From Palsa-948 sp964481195 (lineage in GTDB: Bacteria; Bacteroidota; Bacteroidia; Palsa-948): DNA of 64,000 nt. Location of the stretch: NCBI GenBank assembly GCA_964481195.1, contig CAYZTB010000002.1:62001-126000 (forward strand). The letters run 5' to 3'. The position numbers and the translations under genes were made by a program. The notes under the pieces were generated by a model. That model had not been told where the DNA came from. It did no database searches and was given only the letters and a program-made list of their open reading frames with translations. Positions within the stretch are counted from its first letter, which is position 1; the number at the start of each line of letters is the position of its first letter. This document shows positions 51,966-61,356 of the stretch, one piece after another.

Positions 51966-53507
51966 TTATCCGGCTACGCGGATTTTTATTTTCTGTCCAG
52001 GAATAATTTTCCCCCCATCGAGTTTGTTCCACTGTTTTATATCTTCAATAGTTACTCCGTTTGATTGTGCAATGCCCCAAAGTGAATCTCCTTTTTGCAC
52101 TACGTGCAATTTTACTTTTACGTTATCCTCTGTAATAATATTTTCAGCAGAAGATTTAGCAGCAGCAGAAGTCGAAGTTTTTGTAGTATCCGCTACAGCT
52201 GTTGCTTTAACAGTTTCAGATTTAATGGGAGCTTTTACATTAATATAAACCGTAAGCTTTTGACCAATATTTAGTTTGGAGCTGCGTAAATGGTTCCAAG
52301 CTTTAAGGTCTTCGGGAGTACAATCATAGCGAGCCGCTACTCTGCTAAGCACTTCTCCTTTCCTTACAATGTGTACTTTGGTGATTTGCTTAATCGCCAA
52401 GGTTTGCATGGTAGAATCTTTTTTTGCATACTCATAAATCTGAGCCTCATTCGTAATGAAACTTCCTATTTTAGCTGTAGGCAAACATAGCGAGTAGCAA
52501 TTTTCTTCTGAGTGTGGAATGATTTGTCTTTTGTACGAGGGATTTAAATATTGAACTTCTTCAACAGTCATATCCATGGCTTTAGCAATTTGATGAAAAG
52601 AAAGCTCCTGTCTTAGATTTACGGTGTCAATATCTGCAAACGTAAGTCGTGGAGTTACTGGATAAAGATTATGTTCTTCTGCATGTGTCATCACATAATT
52701 AACGGCAATAAACGCAGGAACATACCCTTGTGTTTCTCTAGGTAAATAGGGGCGAATTTCCCAATATGTATTTTTTCCTCCAGATCTTCTAATGGCTTTG
52801 CTTACAGTGCCGGGCCCTCCGTTATAGGCTGCAAGAACCATTTGCCAATCCCCAAACATGTTGTACAAAAACTGTATGTAGTCGCAGGCAGCTTCTGTGG
52901 ATCTGTATAAATCGCAACGCTCATCCACATAGGATGTAGTTTTAAGCCCCATCATTTTCCCAGTGCCATACATAAATTGCCACATACCCATTGCCCCAAC
53001 TCTGGAGCGAGCTTTTGGGTTTAATGCAGATTCTACAATAGCTAAATATTTAAGTTCTAGTGGAATTTTTTTACGATCAAGTATTTCTTCTATTAATGGG
53101 AAATACAATTGAGATAAGCCAAGCATGCGCTGAACTGTAGCTCGTTTTCTCACAGCATACATCTCTATGTAATTTCGTACTGCGTTATTGTAAACCAACT
53201 CAAATGGAGATTCTTCATCTAGTTTATTCAAGCGAAGAGCGTAAATTGAATCAGAATAGTTTGGTATAGAATCCCCAGCAAATCCATATTTATTTGCTTC
53301 AGTTCGTATCGAGGGGCTATCAAAAAATTGTAAGCGCGAAAGGCTATCTAACATAGCAGCAATTGGGTCGTCAGCAAAAATGCCAGTTGAATCTTTTGAT
53401 AATATATCTGTTTTTTGAATTTGAGAATATGCTGTATTTAACCCAATCGTAGTGATTAAAAAATTTAAAAAAAATACACTAGCAGGTATAAGGTTTTTTT
53501 TCTGCAT
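51966..53507 (-). CDS. MltD-type lytic transglycosylase with two LysM domains
   Basis: A 513-residue peptidoglycan-cleaving enzyme. Signal peptide (residues 6-28), then an SLT/GH23 catalytic domain: 'ELKYLAIVESALNPKARSRV' holds the catalytic Glu159, followed by 'GAMGMWQFMYGTGKMMGL' and 'MVLAAYNGGPGTVSKAIRRS'. Two C-terminal LysM domains bind glycan: 'HIVRKGEVLSRVAARYDCTP' and 'HVVQKGDSLWGIAQSNGVTI', separated by a Ser/Thr/Ala-rich linker. The architecture matches MltD. No lipobox is seen, so it is likely periplasmic. Confidence 0.93.
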   Translation of the reverse strand: MQKKNLIPASVFFLNFLITTIGLNTAYSQIQKTDILSKDSTGIFADDPIAAMLDSLSRLQFFDSPSIRTEANKYGFAGDSIPNYSDSIYALRLNKLDEESPFELVYNNAVRNYIEMYAVRKRATVQRMLGLSQLYFPLIEEILDRKKIPLELKYLAIVESALNPKARSRVGAMGMWQFMYGTGKMMGLKTTSYVDERCDLYRSTEAACDYIQFLYNMFGDWQMVLAAYNGGPGTVSKAIRRSGGKNTYWEIRPYLPRETQGYVPAFIAVNYVMTHAEEHNLYPVTPRLTFADIDTVNLRQELSFHQIAKAMDMTVEEVQYLNPSYKRQIIPHSEENCYSLCLPTAKIGSFITNEAQIYEYAKKDSTMQTLAIKQITKVHIVRKGEVLSRVAARYDCTPEDLKAWNHLRSSKLNIGQKLTVYINVKAPIKSETVKATAVADTTKTSTSAAAKSSAENIITEDNVKVKLHVVQKGDSLWGIAQSNGVTIEDIKQWNKLDGGKIIPGQKIKIRVAG

Positions 53508-53522
53508 ACTATGTTAAACGAT

Positions 53523-53552
53523 AAAAAAGCCCAAAAGGTTTACCAGAAGGGC
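53523..53552 (-). terminator. Intrinsic terminator, minus strand
   Basis: Minus-strand GCCC-TTCT-GG-TAAA-CC-TTTT-GGGC (53552-53529) followed by TTTTTT (53528-53523). It ends the small secreted protein gene upstream of the transglycosylase. Confidence 0.65.
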
Positions 53553-53625
53553 GAATTTTTACAATAGTAGTGGAAAATCTCCGTGTTTTTAAATAAAACA
53601 CCTTCCACTTATTAACGAAGCAATG

Positions 53626-53907
53626 TTAATGCCAATTTAAACATAAACTATAGTAGGGTTTTTGCTTGTAGCAGTAAGGAAACGCCTGCATCATTCGCAT
53701 ACGTAATTTACCAGCTATTATTTTTATTTTCTTTGATTTCCTTTTTCTTTGTTTAGAATTGGAATGCATTTTTTTAATTTCTTTTTTTACTGCTTCGCAA
53801 TCTTTACACGCTGTTTTCTCTGTATTCTTTATTTCTTGCTTCAGCTCATTTTGCCCCATTAATCGTAAGGGCAGCAAGAAAATTAATATGATTGCAAATA
53901 TTTTCAT
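53626..53907 (-). CDS. Small basic secreted protein of unknown function
   Basis: A 93-residue protein with a signal peptide (IFAIILIFLLPLRLMGQ). The mature part has a CxxC in 'TACKDCEAVKKEIKKMHSNS', a run of Lys and Arg (KQRKRKSKKIKI) and two further cysteines near the C-terminus. It resembles no family I know. Terminators flank it on both sides, so it is probably transcribed alone. Confidence 0.6.
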   Translation of the reverse strand: MKIFAIILIFLLPLRLMGQNELKQEIKNTEKTACKDCEAVKKEIKKMHSNSKQRKRKSKKIKIIAGKLRMRMMQAFPYCYKQKPYYSLCLNWH

Positions 53908-53917
53908 AGTTAATAAT

Positions 53918-53948
53918 AAATCCCCTCTTTGATTTAAAGAGGGGATTT
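53918..53948 (-). terminator. Hairpin terminator after the macroglobulin gene
   Basis: A perfect 13-bp stem AAATCCCCTCTTT (53918-53930) / AAAGAGGGGATTT (53936-53948) with a 5-base loop, 13 bases downstream of the macroglobulin stop on the minus strand; the 3' side continues ATTATTA. Confidence 0.65.
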
Positions 53949-53960
53949 TGGTTTAGCTAA

Positions 53961-56900
53961 TTATACCGGCTTCTTGATGCTGATTTTACTACCCGCATTC
54001 CAGGTTTTAAATTCATTGGTGTAGTATAAGTAAGCAGATGATGCTTCCGATTCATATTCGCCAGGGATATCAGCCTTAAGATCTAAGTTTATGATTTTTG
54101 ACTCATTAGGTCCCATGCCCCTGTAATACAATACCAAGTTACTTCCAATCACTTCATAGAAGTCAAACATGTTTTTTTCTTGCAATTCTTTTAGCTGCCA
54201 AGGCTGTAAAGAAAGACCGGCAGGAATTCCAATGATAGCAATTGGACTAGAGATACCATCGTTACTTTTGTTTTTTATTTCAGCAGTTAATCGAATGGTT
54301 TCTCCTTGAAAAATAACTTTGTTGCTTAGCCTAGTTTTTAAATCAAGCTGACATTCAGCTTCATTAGATGGAAGCGAAGTGTTCCAGCTTACTGCAACTG
54401 CATGAGGAAGTGGATTTTTTGTTCCAACATATTTTACCTTGAGTGTATGCTTACCTTCTTTTACAAATTGCTCTAGGCTATCAAGTACAATCGCTTCCTT
54501 TTCTCCCGCCTTATAGGATTGCTCAGCAACTTTTTTTCCATCTACAAAAAATTCTACTTTGCCATCTTCCGGTGTAGCTTTATTTGCTTTTGCATATTCT
54601 GTCATGGCTTTTAAAGCAAGTACCGTTCCTTGTGTGTTTCCAAAAGAGCCATACCCATTTCTGTTTTTTACCAAGTACGCTATCGCTTTATTAGTTGCTA
54701 TGCTGTTTTTATTTGGAGATTTTAACATAGCCATAATAGCTAAAGAAGTAGTTTCGATTTTTAATGAGTTACCTGTAGAATGGGTAATTGAATGTGTAGT
54801 GCCGTCAAAGCTTCCATCGTTATTTTGTTTGGATAATAGTTCACCCAACGCTTTCTCGGCATTTTTATCCTGCATAACATATAGCGCATTAACGCTCATT
54901 GCTAGTTGATAAGGATCTTTGTTTTTCATAGCAGTTAAATAAGATTCTTCAGCCTCTTTTTTTAACTGGCTACCATAACCAGCTTCGGCAAGTGCATACA
55001 CAATATATCCGTTCATCACCTCATCACTAATGCTCCCAAAGTCATGAAGCGCATACGAGTTTCTGTTAAACTTGCCTTTGCCATCTCTTTGAGATAAGAT
55101 CCAAGTTGCAGTACGGTCAATCATTTTTTGATCAACCCCTTCGTAAACTTTTTTCAAATCATTGAATTGCATTAACCCATAGGCTGTTAGTCCTTGGTGA
55201 CCAGGCGCTTTGCCAAACCACTCGTATCCTTTTTGAGAAGTCTCAAAAGTTACTAAGCGTTTGTAGCCTCTGTCTAACATATCTCCAGCATAAGCCAATA
55301 GCTTTTCATCTTTAGATTCGGAAGTTTTTAAATAATCCATCACCATGGCATTCGGATAGCTGCTCATGGATGTTTGCTCAAAGCATCCTCCCGGCTCTCG
55401 CAATATTCCATCTGCTCCGGTTAGTAAATCGCTAACTACGGATGGGAATGCTGTTAGTTTTACTTTGATTGAACCTTTAACTACGTTACGCATATCCACT
55501 TCATAAACCGATTCTCCTTTATCGCCAGAGAAAGAAGCAGTAATAGGAAACCCTTTTGAAACAACTTTTATGTTTTGAGAAAAAGCATCTTTCATTCCAC
55601 AAGCTTTGAAAGAAACTTCAAGGTTGCCTTCCGTTATTTCATTTTTCACTTTGTAGTCTAGAAATAGTGTTGTTGCTTTTCCGGGAGCTAGCGTATGTAG
55701 TTTTGCAATGGTTGAAACTAATTCCAATCCAGCCGGAGCAGTAACTGTTAACAAACCGCTTACGGATGCAGAGGTATTATTTTTTAAAGTAAGTGGAATA
55801 GAAACCAAGTCTTCAGTTACAACTTCTGAAGGAAATTTTGTGGTTAGAGAAAAAGGCATTTGAGTGAAAAAAGTTTTTTCAGTACGACCAATACTTCCAT
55901 CATTGCCAATACCTTCTGCAGTAGCTCTGAAAGAAGTAATATCGTCCGAATTGTAAAAGGAAACTTCTGCCTTTCCGGAGTTGTTCACCTGAACACTAGG
56001 ATTCCAATATACGGTTGATCTAAAATCTGTTCTTTGCTCCGGATATTCATCTTTTTTATATACAGGTGCAGCAAACTGTTTGGCTCTGTAATAAACTACT
56101 GCCTTTGCCTGTTTATTTACTTCTGCAGCTTGAAACTCGTCTCTAAATTCTTTTCTAGCCATTCGATCATCGGCCATGGATATTTTTCCTTTGTTTTTAG
56201 ATTCGTCTTGATTCAATTTTGCTACTTCATCTTCTTTTTTTTCATTTGATTTTTTTACTGCTTTATTATCCGAGGAAGGCACTTTGTCTTTTTTCAATGC
56301 TACTAACTCTGCAACTTGTATTTCATTTCTCACAAGCTTTTCCATTGGAGCATCAAAGTCCACTTCAGCATCATTTTGTACTCTATTGCCAGCAGCTGCT
56401 TGAGGAAAATTCCCATTCCCCCATGCACTAGACTTGGTGCTCATAGTATTGTATCGATTGTTGTTTAATGGATATAAGTAGTACGACAGATTTTGGCCGT
56501 AGTCGTTAACATTATATTGTTGTTGATTATAGTTTGATGCATTTACCAATATATGAGTAGGGTCTGACAGATCAATTTTTTTCAAAGAGAATGCTCCTTT
56601 ATCATCAGTCTCAATGGTTGCGCCATCGGTACTCACTTTTAATTTAGCATTTGGAATTGGCTTTCCAGTGTATGCATCTAATACTATTCCGGATACAATC
56701 GATTTTTCTGCCGCATAGGTAATTTTTGGAAGATCGTCAGACATTATTTTTTCCCACGAAAATTTCCTCCATCCGCTCGTAAGCATTAGGTAGTCTAACG
56801 CTTGATTTGATTTAGGCTCCTTGCTGTCAAAATAAAAATTTGGCTCTTCAATTTTTTCTTTGATATCATATTCTAACAACATTTTAGAAAGTATATTCCC

Positions 56901-58397
56901 TTGTTTATCATCAGCAAATGCTAGCAGTTGATCATTTACTACACTCAGAGAAAGATTAGCAGGCATAGGCATTCCACGTTCATCCATTACTTTGATAATC
57001 ATATTCACCTTTTCTCTTGGCAAATATTTTTCTTTATCTGTTTCAATGGATACACTCAGCTGTTGATCTCGGTGAGCAAAGGCAAGTCGTTCTGCACGTT
57101 CAATGCCTTTCGAATCAAATAAGGTAAATTGCACCACGCCTTTTGGAAATTTATTAGCCGGCACAATCAACTTGTTTTGTCCGGCAGTAACCTGAAGTGC
57201 GGTTGCATAACATACTTTTCCTCTAACTTGACCAATTAATGAAAGCTCTTCGGTTTCGGTGGTGCTTATGTTTATAGAAATTTCTTTTTCGTTATTATCT
57301 TGTACCGAAAGTACATAGCCACGTTGCAGCGATTCTGGCAAATCAAAACTTTCATTTATACCTGAGGGATTAGTGATTTTGGCCACATATTTTTCACCTA
57401 AGGCAGGAGTAATATCAAACGCACCCATGCCGTTATGGTAGCTACTGAAATCAGCAACTTTTTTTCCTGTGCTGTTAAGTACAATCCCTTTTACATCGGC
57501 AGGTTTTCCAAATTCATTCAAGGCTTTAAATGCTACCCTGCTTTCAACACCTCTAATAAGGTCTCCACCTTCTGGAAATAATGCAAATTGTATTTTATTC
57601 AGGACTAAAGGAATAGATCTGGAAATAGATTCCGTCTGTCCCTGATACTCAATCATTATATTTAGAATTCCATCATTCGACTTTAATTTTTCTGGCAACT
57701 TAAATTTGATAGACTTGTTTCCTATTGCATCTGTAATGGCATACTCTTCAATTAATTTTTCTCCATTAAGTTGAGCAACGTATTTTATTTTGTAGGAAGC
57801 CAATGGTTTGTTCTCATTGGTTTCTATTTTAATTTTTGCTGCTACTTCATCGCCTGCACCAAATGCTTTGCGATCAAAATCCAATTTCATCTTTAATGCC
57901 GGCAACACTACATCCTGAACCGTAATAGTTTTTTCAAAAAAAGAGGAATCGTTTTTTTGCCAATTTGTATACGCCTTCACTTTGTATAAACCACCAGCAA
58001 CTTCTTTATCTAATAAGAAATCTCCCGAAGCTTTCCCGTTTTTAGAAATAAGTCGAATTGTTTTTTCAACATTTCCGCGCGGATTAATAAATTCAACATT
58101 CAGCATGTCGCTTTGGTCGCTTGGCTTTAAGTTGCTTCCGTTTCTCACATAGGCCGAGAACCAAATGGTTTCTCCAGGATTATAAAACGATTTGTCAAAT
58201 TGTACATAAACTCGGTCTTCAGGAAATCGTTCCGACACTTCAGTGGTTTTCTTTTTTAATGTTCTTATAAATTCATTTTCAATGGTCGGTATTAAATTGC
58301 TTGGAGCCATCCAGCTCATTAAACCAATAAAAGAGGCGGAAGCAAAAAGAGCTATGGCCCCTTTTCCTATTTTTCTGTTTGTGGTTACTTTTTTCAT
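53961..58397 (-). CDS. Alpha-2-macroglobulin family protein with carboxypeptidase-like insert
   Basis: A 1478-residue envelope protein. A signal-type N-terminal hydrophobic segment (residues 14-30) is followed by an MG2-type domain ('EDRVYVQFDKSFYNPGETIW' at about 60-80), more macroglobulin beta domains, and a carboxypeptidase-regulatory-like insert (about 568-640, 'SGIVLDAYTGKPIPNAKLKV'). After a charged linker (about 690-770) comes the A2M domain ('YWNPSVQVNNSGKAEVSFYN') and a thioester motif PGGCFEQTS with Cys1005, inside the alpha-toroid 'TED' region. Cys and Gln of the thioester are kept (C-F-E-Q). A thioester-dependent protease trap is the family role. Divergent from an ECF sigma gene. 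Confidence 0.9.
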   Translation of the reverse strand: MKKVTTNRKIGKGAIALFASASFIGLMSWMAPSNLIPTIENEFIRTLKKKTTEVSERFPEDRVYVQFDKSFYNPGETIWFSAYVRNGSNLKPSDQSDMLNVEFINPRGNVEKTIRLISKNGKASGDFLLDKEVAGGLYKVKAYTNWQKNDSSFFEKTITVQDVVLPALKMKLDFDRKAFGAGDEVAAKIKIETNENKPLASYKIKYVAQLNGEKLIEEYAITDAIGNKSIKFKLPEKLKSNDGILNIMIEYQGQTESISRSIPLVLNKIQFALFPEGGDLIRGVESRVAFKALNEFGKPADVKGIVLNSTGKKVADFSSYHNGMGAFDITPALGEKYVAKITNPSGINESFDLPESLQRGYVLSVQDNNEKEISINISTTETEELSLIGQVRGKVCYATALQVTAGQNKLIVPANKFPKGVVQFTLFDSKGIERAERLAFAHRDQQLSVSIETDKEKYLPREKVNMIIKVMDERGMPMPANLSLSVVNDQLLAFADDKQGNILSKMLLEYDIKEKIEEPNFYFDSKEPKSNQALDYLMLTSGWRKFSWEKIMSDDLPKITYAAEKSIVSGIVLDAYTGKPIPNAKLKVSTDGATIETDDKGAFSLKKIDLSDPTHILVNASNYNQQQYNVNDYGQNLSYYLYPLNNNRYNTMSTKSSAWGNGNFPQAAAGNRVQNDAEVDFDAPMEKLVRNEIQVAELVALKKDKVPSSDNKAVKKSNEKKEDEVAKLNQDESKNKGKISMADDRMARKEFRDEFQAAEVNKQAKAVVYYRAKQFAAPVYKKDEYPEQRTDFRSTVYWNPSVQVNNSGKAEVSFYNSDDITSFRATAEGIGNDGSIGRTEKTFFTQMPFSLTTKFPSEVVTEDLVSIPLTLKNNTSASVSGLLTVTAPAGLELVSTIAKLHTLAPGKATTLFLDYKVKNEITEGNLEVSFKACGMKDAFSQNIKVVSKGFPITASFSGDKGESVYEVDMRNVVKGSIKVKLTAFPSVVSDLLTGADGILREPGGCFEQTSMSSYPNAMVMDYLKTSESKDEKLLAYAGDMLDRGYKRLVTFETSQKGYEWFGKAPGHQGLTAYGLMQFNDLKKVYEGVDQKMIDRTATWILSQRDGKGKFNRNSYALHDFGSISDEVMNGYIVYALAEAGYGSQLKKEAEESYLTAMKNKDPYQLAMSVNALYVMQDKNAEKALGELLSKQNNDGSFDGTTHSITHSTGNSLKIETTSLAIMAMLKSPNKNSIATNKAIAYLVKNRNGYGSFGNTQGTVLALKAMTEYAKANKATPEDGKVEFFVDGKKVAEQSYKAGEKEAIVLDSLEQFVKEGKHTLKVKYVGTKNPLPHAVAVSWNTSLPSNEAECQLDLKTRLSNKVIFQGETIRLTAEIKNKSNDGISSPIAIIGIPAGLSLQPWQLKELQEKNMFDFYEVIGSNLVLYYRGMGPNESKIINLDLKADIPGEYESEASSAYLYYTNEFKTWNAGSKISIKKPV

Positions 58398-58510
58398 TGT
58401 TATAGATTTTTAGTTTATTTCGGTTTGTTTATTAGAAGGATGCATGGTTTTTGTTCTTTCCATAAACAAAAGAGTTATTTTTTTTAGCTTTACTACTTAT
58501 TACAAATTGA

Positions 58511-59131
58511 TTGGCTAGCAACACCGACATAAAATCCTATTCCGATTCAGAGCTTGTACTAAAGTTTAAGGAAACTCGCGACAATGCCTTGGTGGGTGAG
58601 CTTTATCAGCGCTATACTCATTTGGTATTTGGTGTGTGCATGAAATATTTAAAAGATGAGGATGAAGCCAAAGATGGTGTTATGCAAGTTTTTGAGAAAT
58701 TACTTACCGATCTGCACAGACATAAAGTAGAAAACTTCAAAGGCTGGCTTTACATGGTTTCAAAAAACCACTGTTTAATGTATTTTCGAACTAAAAAACA
58801 ACATGTTGAGTTGCCCAGAGAGTTATCCAGCGATGGGATGGAGGAGGAATCTACTTATTTGAGTAACGGAGTTGGAGGAACTATGGAATTGTCGTCCGAT
58901 TTGCATCCTATTGGTGAAGATAAAGAGCGGCAGCTTACCTCCATGGAAGCAGCTATTCTAGAATTAAAGAAAGAACAAAAGATATGTATAGAACTCTTTT
59001 ATTTGCAAGAAAAATCATACGAAGACGTGGCCAAGCAAACAGGATTTAGTATGAATGAAGTAAAGAGTTATATACAAAATGGTAAACGAAACTTGAAAAT
59101 ATTAATGACTGCTAAATCTGTTCGCAGTTAA
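58511..59131 (+). CDS. ECF-type RNA polymerase sigma factor
   Basis: A 206-residue sigma-70 family ECF factor. Region 2 covers about residues 12-95: 'SDSELVLKFKETRDNALVG', 'LYQRYTHLVFGVCMKYLKD', 'NFKGWLYMVSKNHCLMYFR'. Region 4 is at about 145-200: 'QKICIELFYLQEKSYEDVAK' followed by 'SMNEVKSYIQNGKRNLKIL' (helix-turn-helix). The start must be TTG (58511), since a TGA precedes it in frame and no ATG occurs before region 2. The linker between regions 2 and 4 is longer than usual (about 45 residues). The next gene, 13 bases downstream, encodes an anti-sigma protein. Confidence 0.93.
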   Translation: MASNTDIKSYSDSELVLKFKETRDNALVGELYQRYTHLVFGVCMKYLKDEDEAKDGVMQVFEKLLTDLHRHKVENFKGWLYMVSKNHCLMYFRTKKQHVELPRELSSDGMEEESTYLSNGVGGTMELSSDLHPIGEDKERQLTSMEAAILELKKEQKICIELFYLQEKSYEDVAKQTGFSMNEVKSYIQNGKRNLKILMTAKSVRS

Positions 59132-59144
59132 GTATTGCGCAAAA

Positions 59145-60488
59145 ATGAAGAACACAAATAATATATTTGAACATTCGGAATGCATATCAGAAGAAATGTT
59201 GTTAGGCTACATTTCCGAAAAACTTTCTCCTTCCGAAAAGCATGCTGTAGAAAAACATTTGCTTGATTGCGCGATGTGTTCCGATGCAGAAGAAGGCTTG
59301 AGGTTAATTGCTGACAAAAACAAAATTTCTAAAATAACGGCTGATTTAAATAAACAGATACTTCAAAAAACAGGAAAGAAAGAAGCTAAAATTATTTTCC
59401 TGCAACAATACAGAACCCAACTTGCAATAGCGGCATCAATCGTTATTATTTTTGGACTCGTATTATTTTTCAGAAACAGCGTTTCCATGGACGAGATTGA
59501 CTCCGCAACTGCCGAAAAAATATTTGCAGATAAATTTGAACCTATTCAAGAAGAACGCAAAGGAGAGACAAATCTCTCAGAACCAGAGCAAATTTCGCAT
59601 AGCGCTAATGTTGAATCTGCAAGCACTCAAAAATATAACGTACAAGAACAAGAAGATGCTCCTGTAGAAAGCAGTGATTTAGAAGTTGCTGAAAACAAGC
59701 CTTCGGAGTCATTCTTAAAAAAAGCTGAGAGCAAGAACTCAGCAGCGGCAAAAGAAGTTGCTGTGGCACCTACACCTTCAACTCGGTCCGAAGTGGATGC
59801 TTTTGCAAGTGACGAAGCGCTCGAAGAAGTTGCTGTGAAACAAACTGCAGTATCCAAGTCCATGAGTCCAACTAAATCTGCAGCAGGTGTAACTTCAGAC
59901 GCTCGTAACGATGACAACAAGGACAGAGATAATTATTCCAATGTTGAGATTTCGAAAAATGAAAACCAAACTCATCTTATGGCTTTGGAAACCAAGTCTA
60001 AATCAGAAAAGAAAAGAGCAAAAGGGAATAGAAGTGATAATCAGCCAGCACAGGCTGAACCAGCTACACCAGCAAATACATTATCAGTAGGAAATGTTAT
60101 GAAGCAGGATAGTACAGCGTCCAATAAAATGAAAGCTAGTGAAGGAGCACAGTCAACCACAAGTTCCGTGCAAGCGCCCCATGAAGATGCTATTGTTGAA
60201 TTTGAAAGAGTTTTAAAAAATGACCCTAATAACTATCACGCACTTTTTTATACTGGAGTACATTATCTGGGAGGAGGGGAGACGGAAAGAGCAGTCAAAA
60301 ATCTTAATAAAGTGTTTGCCGTTAAGGATGGTGAATTTTACGATGCTACAAAGTGGTATTTAGCACTGGCGTATATAAAAATGAAGGATGTTAAAAGTGC
60401 TAGAAAAAATCTTAGTGAACTTGAAAAAAATCCTGATAGCAAGTTTCAAAAACAAGCAGCCGAGACGTTGAAGGAGTTAGCTAAATAA
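59145..60488 (+). CDS. Anti-sigma factor with zinc-finger, one TM helix and TPR-like C-terminus
   Basis: A 447-residue protein. The N-terminal ZAS-like zinc motif is H38-x3-C42-x2-C45 in 'EKHLLDCAMC', placed after 'SEEMLLGYISEKLSPSEK', as in anti-sigma factors. One transmembrane helix follows at about residues 92-109. The outer part is a long Ser/Lys/Glu/Ala-rich linker (about 120-345) and a helical TPR-like end (about 345-445; 'HALFYTGVHYLGGGETERAV' and 'WYLALAYIKMKDVKSARKNL'). It should hold the sigma factor at the membrane and release it on an envelope signal. It directly follows the sigma gene. Confidence 0.85.
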   Translation: MKNTNNIFEHSECISEEMLLGYISEKLSPSEKHAVEKHLLDCAMCSDAEEGLRLIADKNKISKITADLNKQILQKTGKKEAKIIFLQQYRTQLAIAASIVIIFGLVLFFRNSVSMDEIDSATAEKIFADKFEPIQEERKGETNLSEPEQISHSANVESASTQKYNVQEQEDAPVESSDLEVAENKPSESFLKKAESKNSAAAKEVAVAPTPSTRSEVDAFASDEALEEVAVKQTAVSKSMSPTKSAAGVTSDARNDDNKDRDNYSNVEISKNENQTHLMALETKSKSEKKRAKGNRSDNQPAQAEPATPANTLSVGNVMKQDSTASNKMKASEGAQSTTSSVQAPHEDAIVEFERVLKNDPNNYHALFYTGVHYLGGGETERAVKNLNKVFAVKDGEFYDATKWYLALAYIKMKDVKSARKNLSELEKNPDSKFQKQAAETLKELAK

Positions 60489-60519
60489 TGTTTTTGAAGG
60501 AGTATCGAACAGAAAATTA

Positions 60520-61344
60520 TTAGTGCTCAAACTGTATTTCGTAAATCTTAGGCCACATTTTCCCTGTAACATATATTTTATCTGTGATGGAATCAAAAGC
60601 TATTCCATTCATTTCAAAACTGCGCGGGTGTAATTTTCTAGCACTATCTGCTAAAGAGTTGAGATTTAATTTAGCAACTATTTTTCCGTTACTTGTGTCA
60701 ATTTTTACAATGGTATTATTCCCCCATATATTCGCATAGATATAGCCGTTAATAAATTCAAGCTCATTTAAAAAATCCTTTGCATACCCATTTTCAGAAA
60801 CTGCTTTTGTTTTAACTGGCTGAAGTGTATTTGGGTCCAAGTAGGTTAAGTTGTTAGTGCCATCGCTCATAATAATGTATTTACCATCTGTTGTTAATCC
60901 CCAACCCTCTTTATTTGAGTAGGAAAAGCTTTTTATTTTTTTAAACGTAGTGGCATCGTACACAAAGCCAATTTGATTTTTATATGTTAGTTGATAAACC
61001 TTCCCATTCAAAAAAATAATTCCTTCCCCAAAATATTTATCCTTATCTATTTCAACTTTAACATCTATTTTTCCTGTTTTTAAATCCACAATTCCAAATA
61101 ATGATTTGGTTTGTGGCAGGTCCCCAGTTGCGCCAGTACTTTCAAATAATTGCCCGTTGTGAAATACTAAGCCTTCGGTAAAAGAATTTATATCATGCTC
61201 GTAAGAATTTACAAGGGTAAAATTTATGTCTCTTACAGACTCTTTTACTGCAGTTTGATTTTTGTAAGTTGGCGGATTGCTTTCTTCATTACCACAGGAG
61301 AATAATAATGTAAGAGAAAGTAATACGGACAGTAATCGAATCAT
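60520..61344 (-). CDS. Glutaminyl-peptide cyclotransferase (bacterial QC) lipoprotein
   Basis: A 274-residue lipoprotein (signal ends LLFSC, Cys at about residue 17) with the five-bladed propeller of the bacterial/plant glutamine cyclotransferase family. Marks: 'INSFTEGLVFHNGQLFESTG', 'FGEGIIFLNGKVYQLTYKN', 'SNKEGWGLTTDGKYIIMSDG', 'LNELEFINGYIYANIWGNN', 'MNGIAFDSITDKIYVTGK'. It forms N-terminal pyroglutamate on exported proteins. In Bacteroidota many signal peptides are cleaved just before Gln, as in several genes here (VFAQ, WGQ), so a periplasmic QC is functionally sensible. It follows cysS by 12 bases. Confidence 0.9.
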   Translation of the reverse strand: MIRLLSVLLSLTLLFSCGNEESNPPTYKNQTAVKESVRDINFTLVNSYEHDINSFTEGLVFHNGQLFESTGATGDLPQTKSLFGIVDLKTGKIDVKVEIDKDKYFGEGIIFLNGKVYQLTYKNQIGFVYDATTFKKIKSFSYSNKEGWGLTTDGKYIIMSDGTNNLTYLDPNTLQPVKTKAVSENGYAKDFLNELEFINGYIYANIWGNNTIVKIDTSNGKIVAKLNLNSLADSARKLHPRSFEMNGIAFDSITDKIYVTGKMWPKIYEIQFEH

Positions 61345-61356
61345 TGTATAAAAAAC

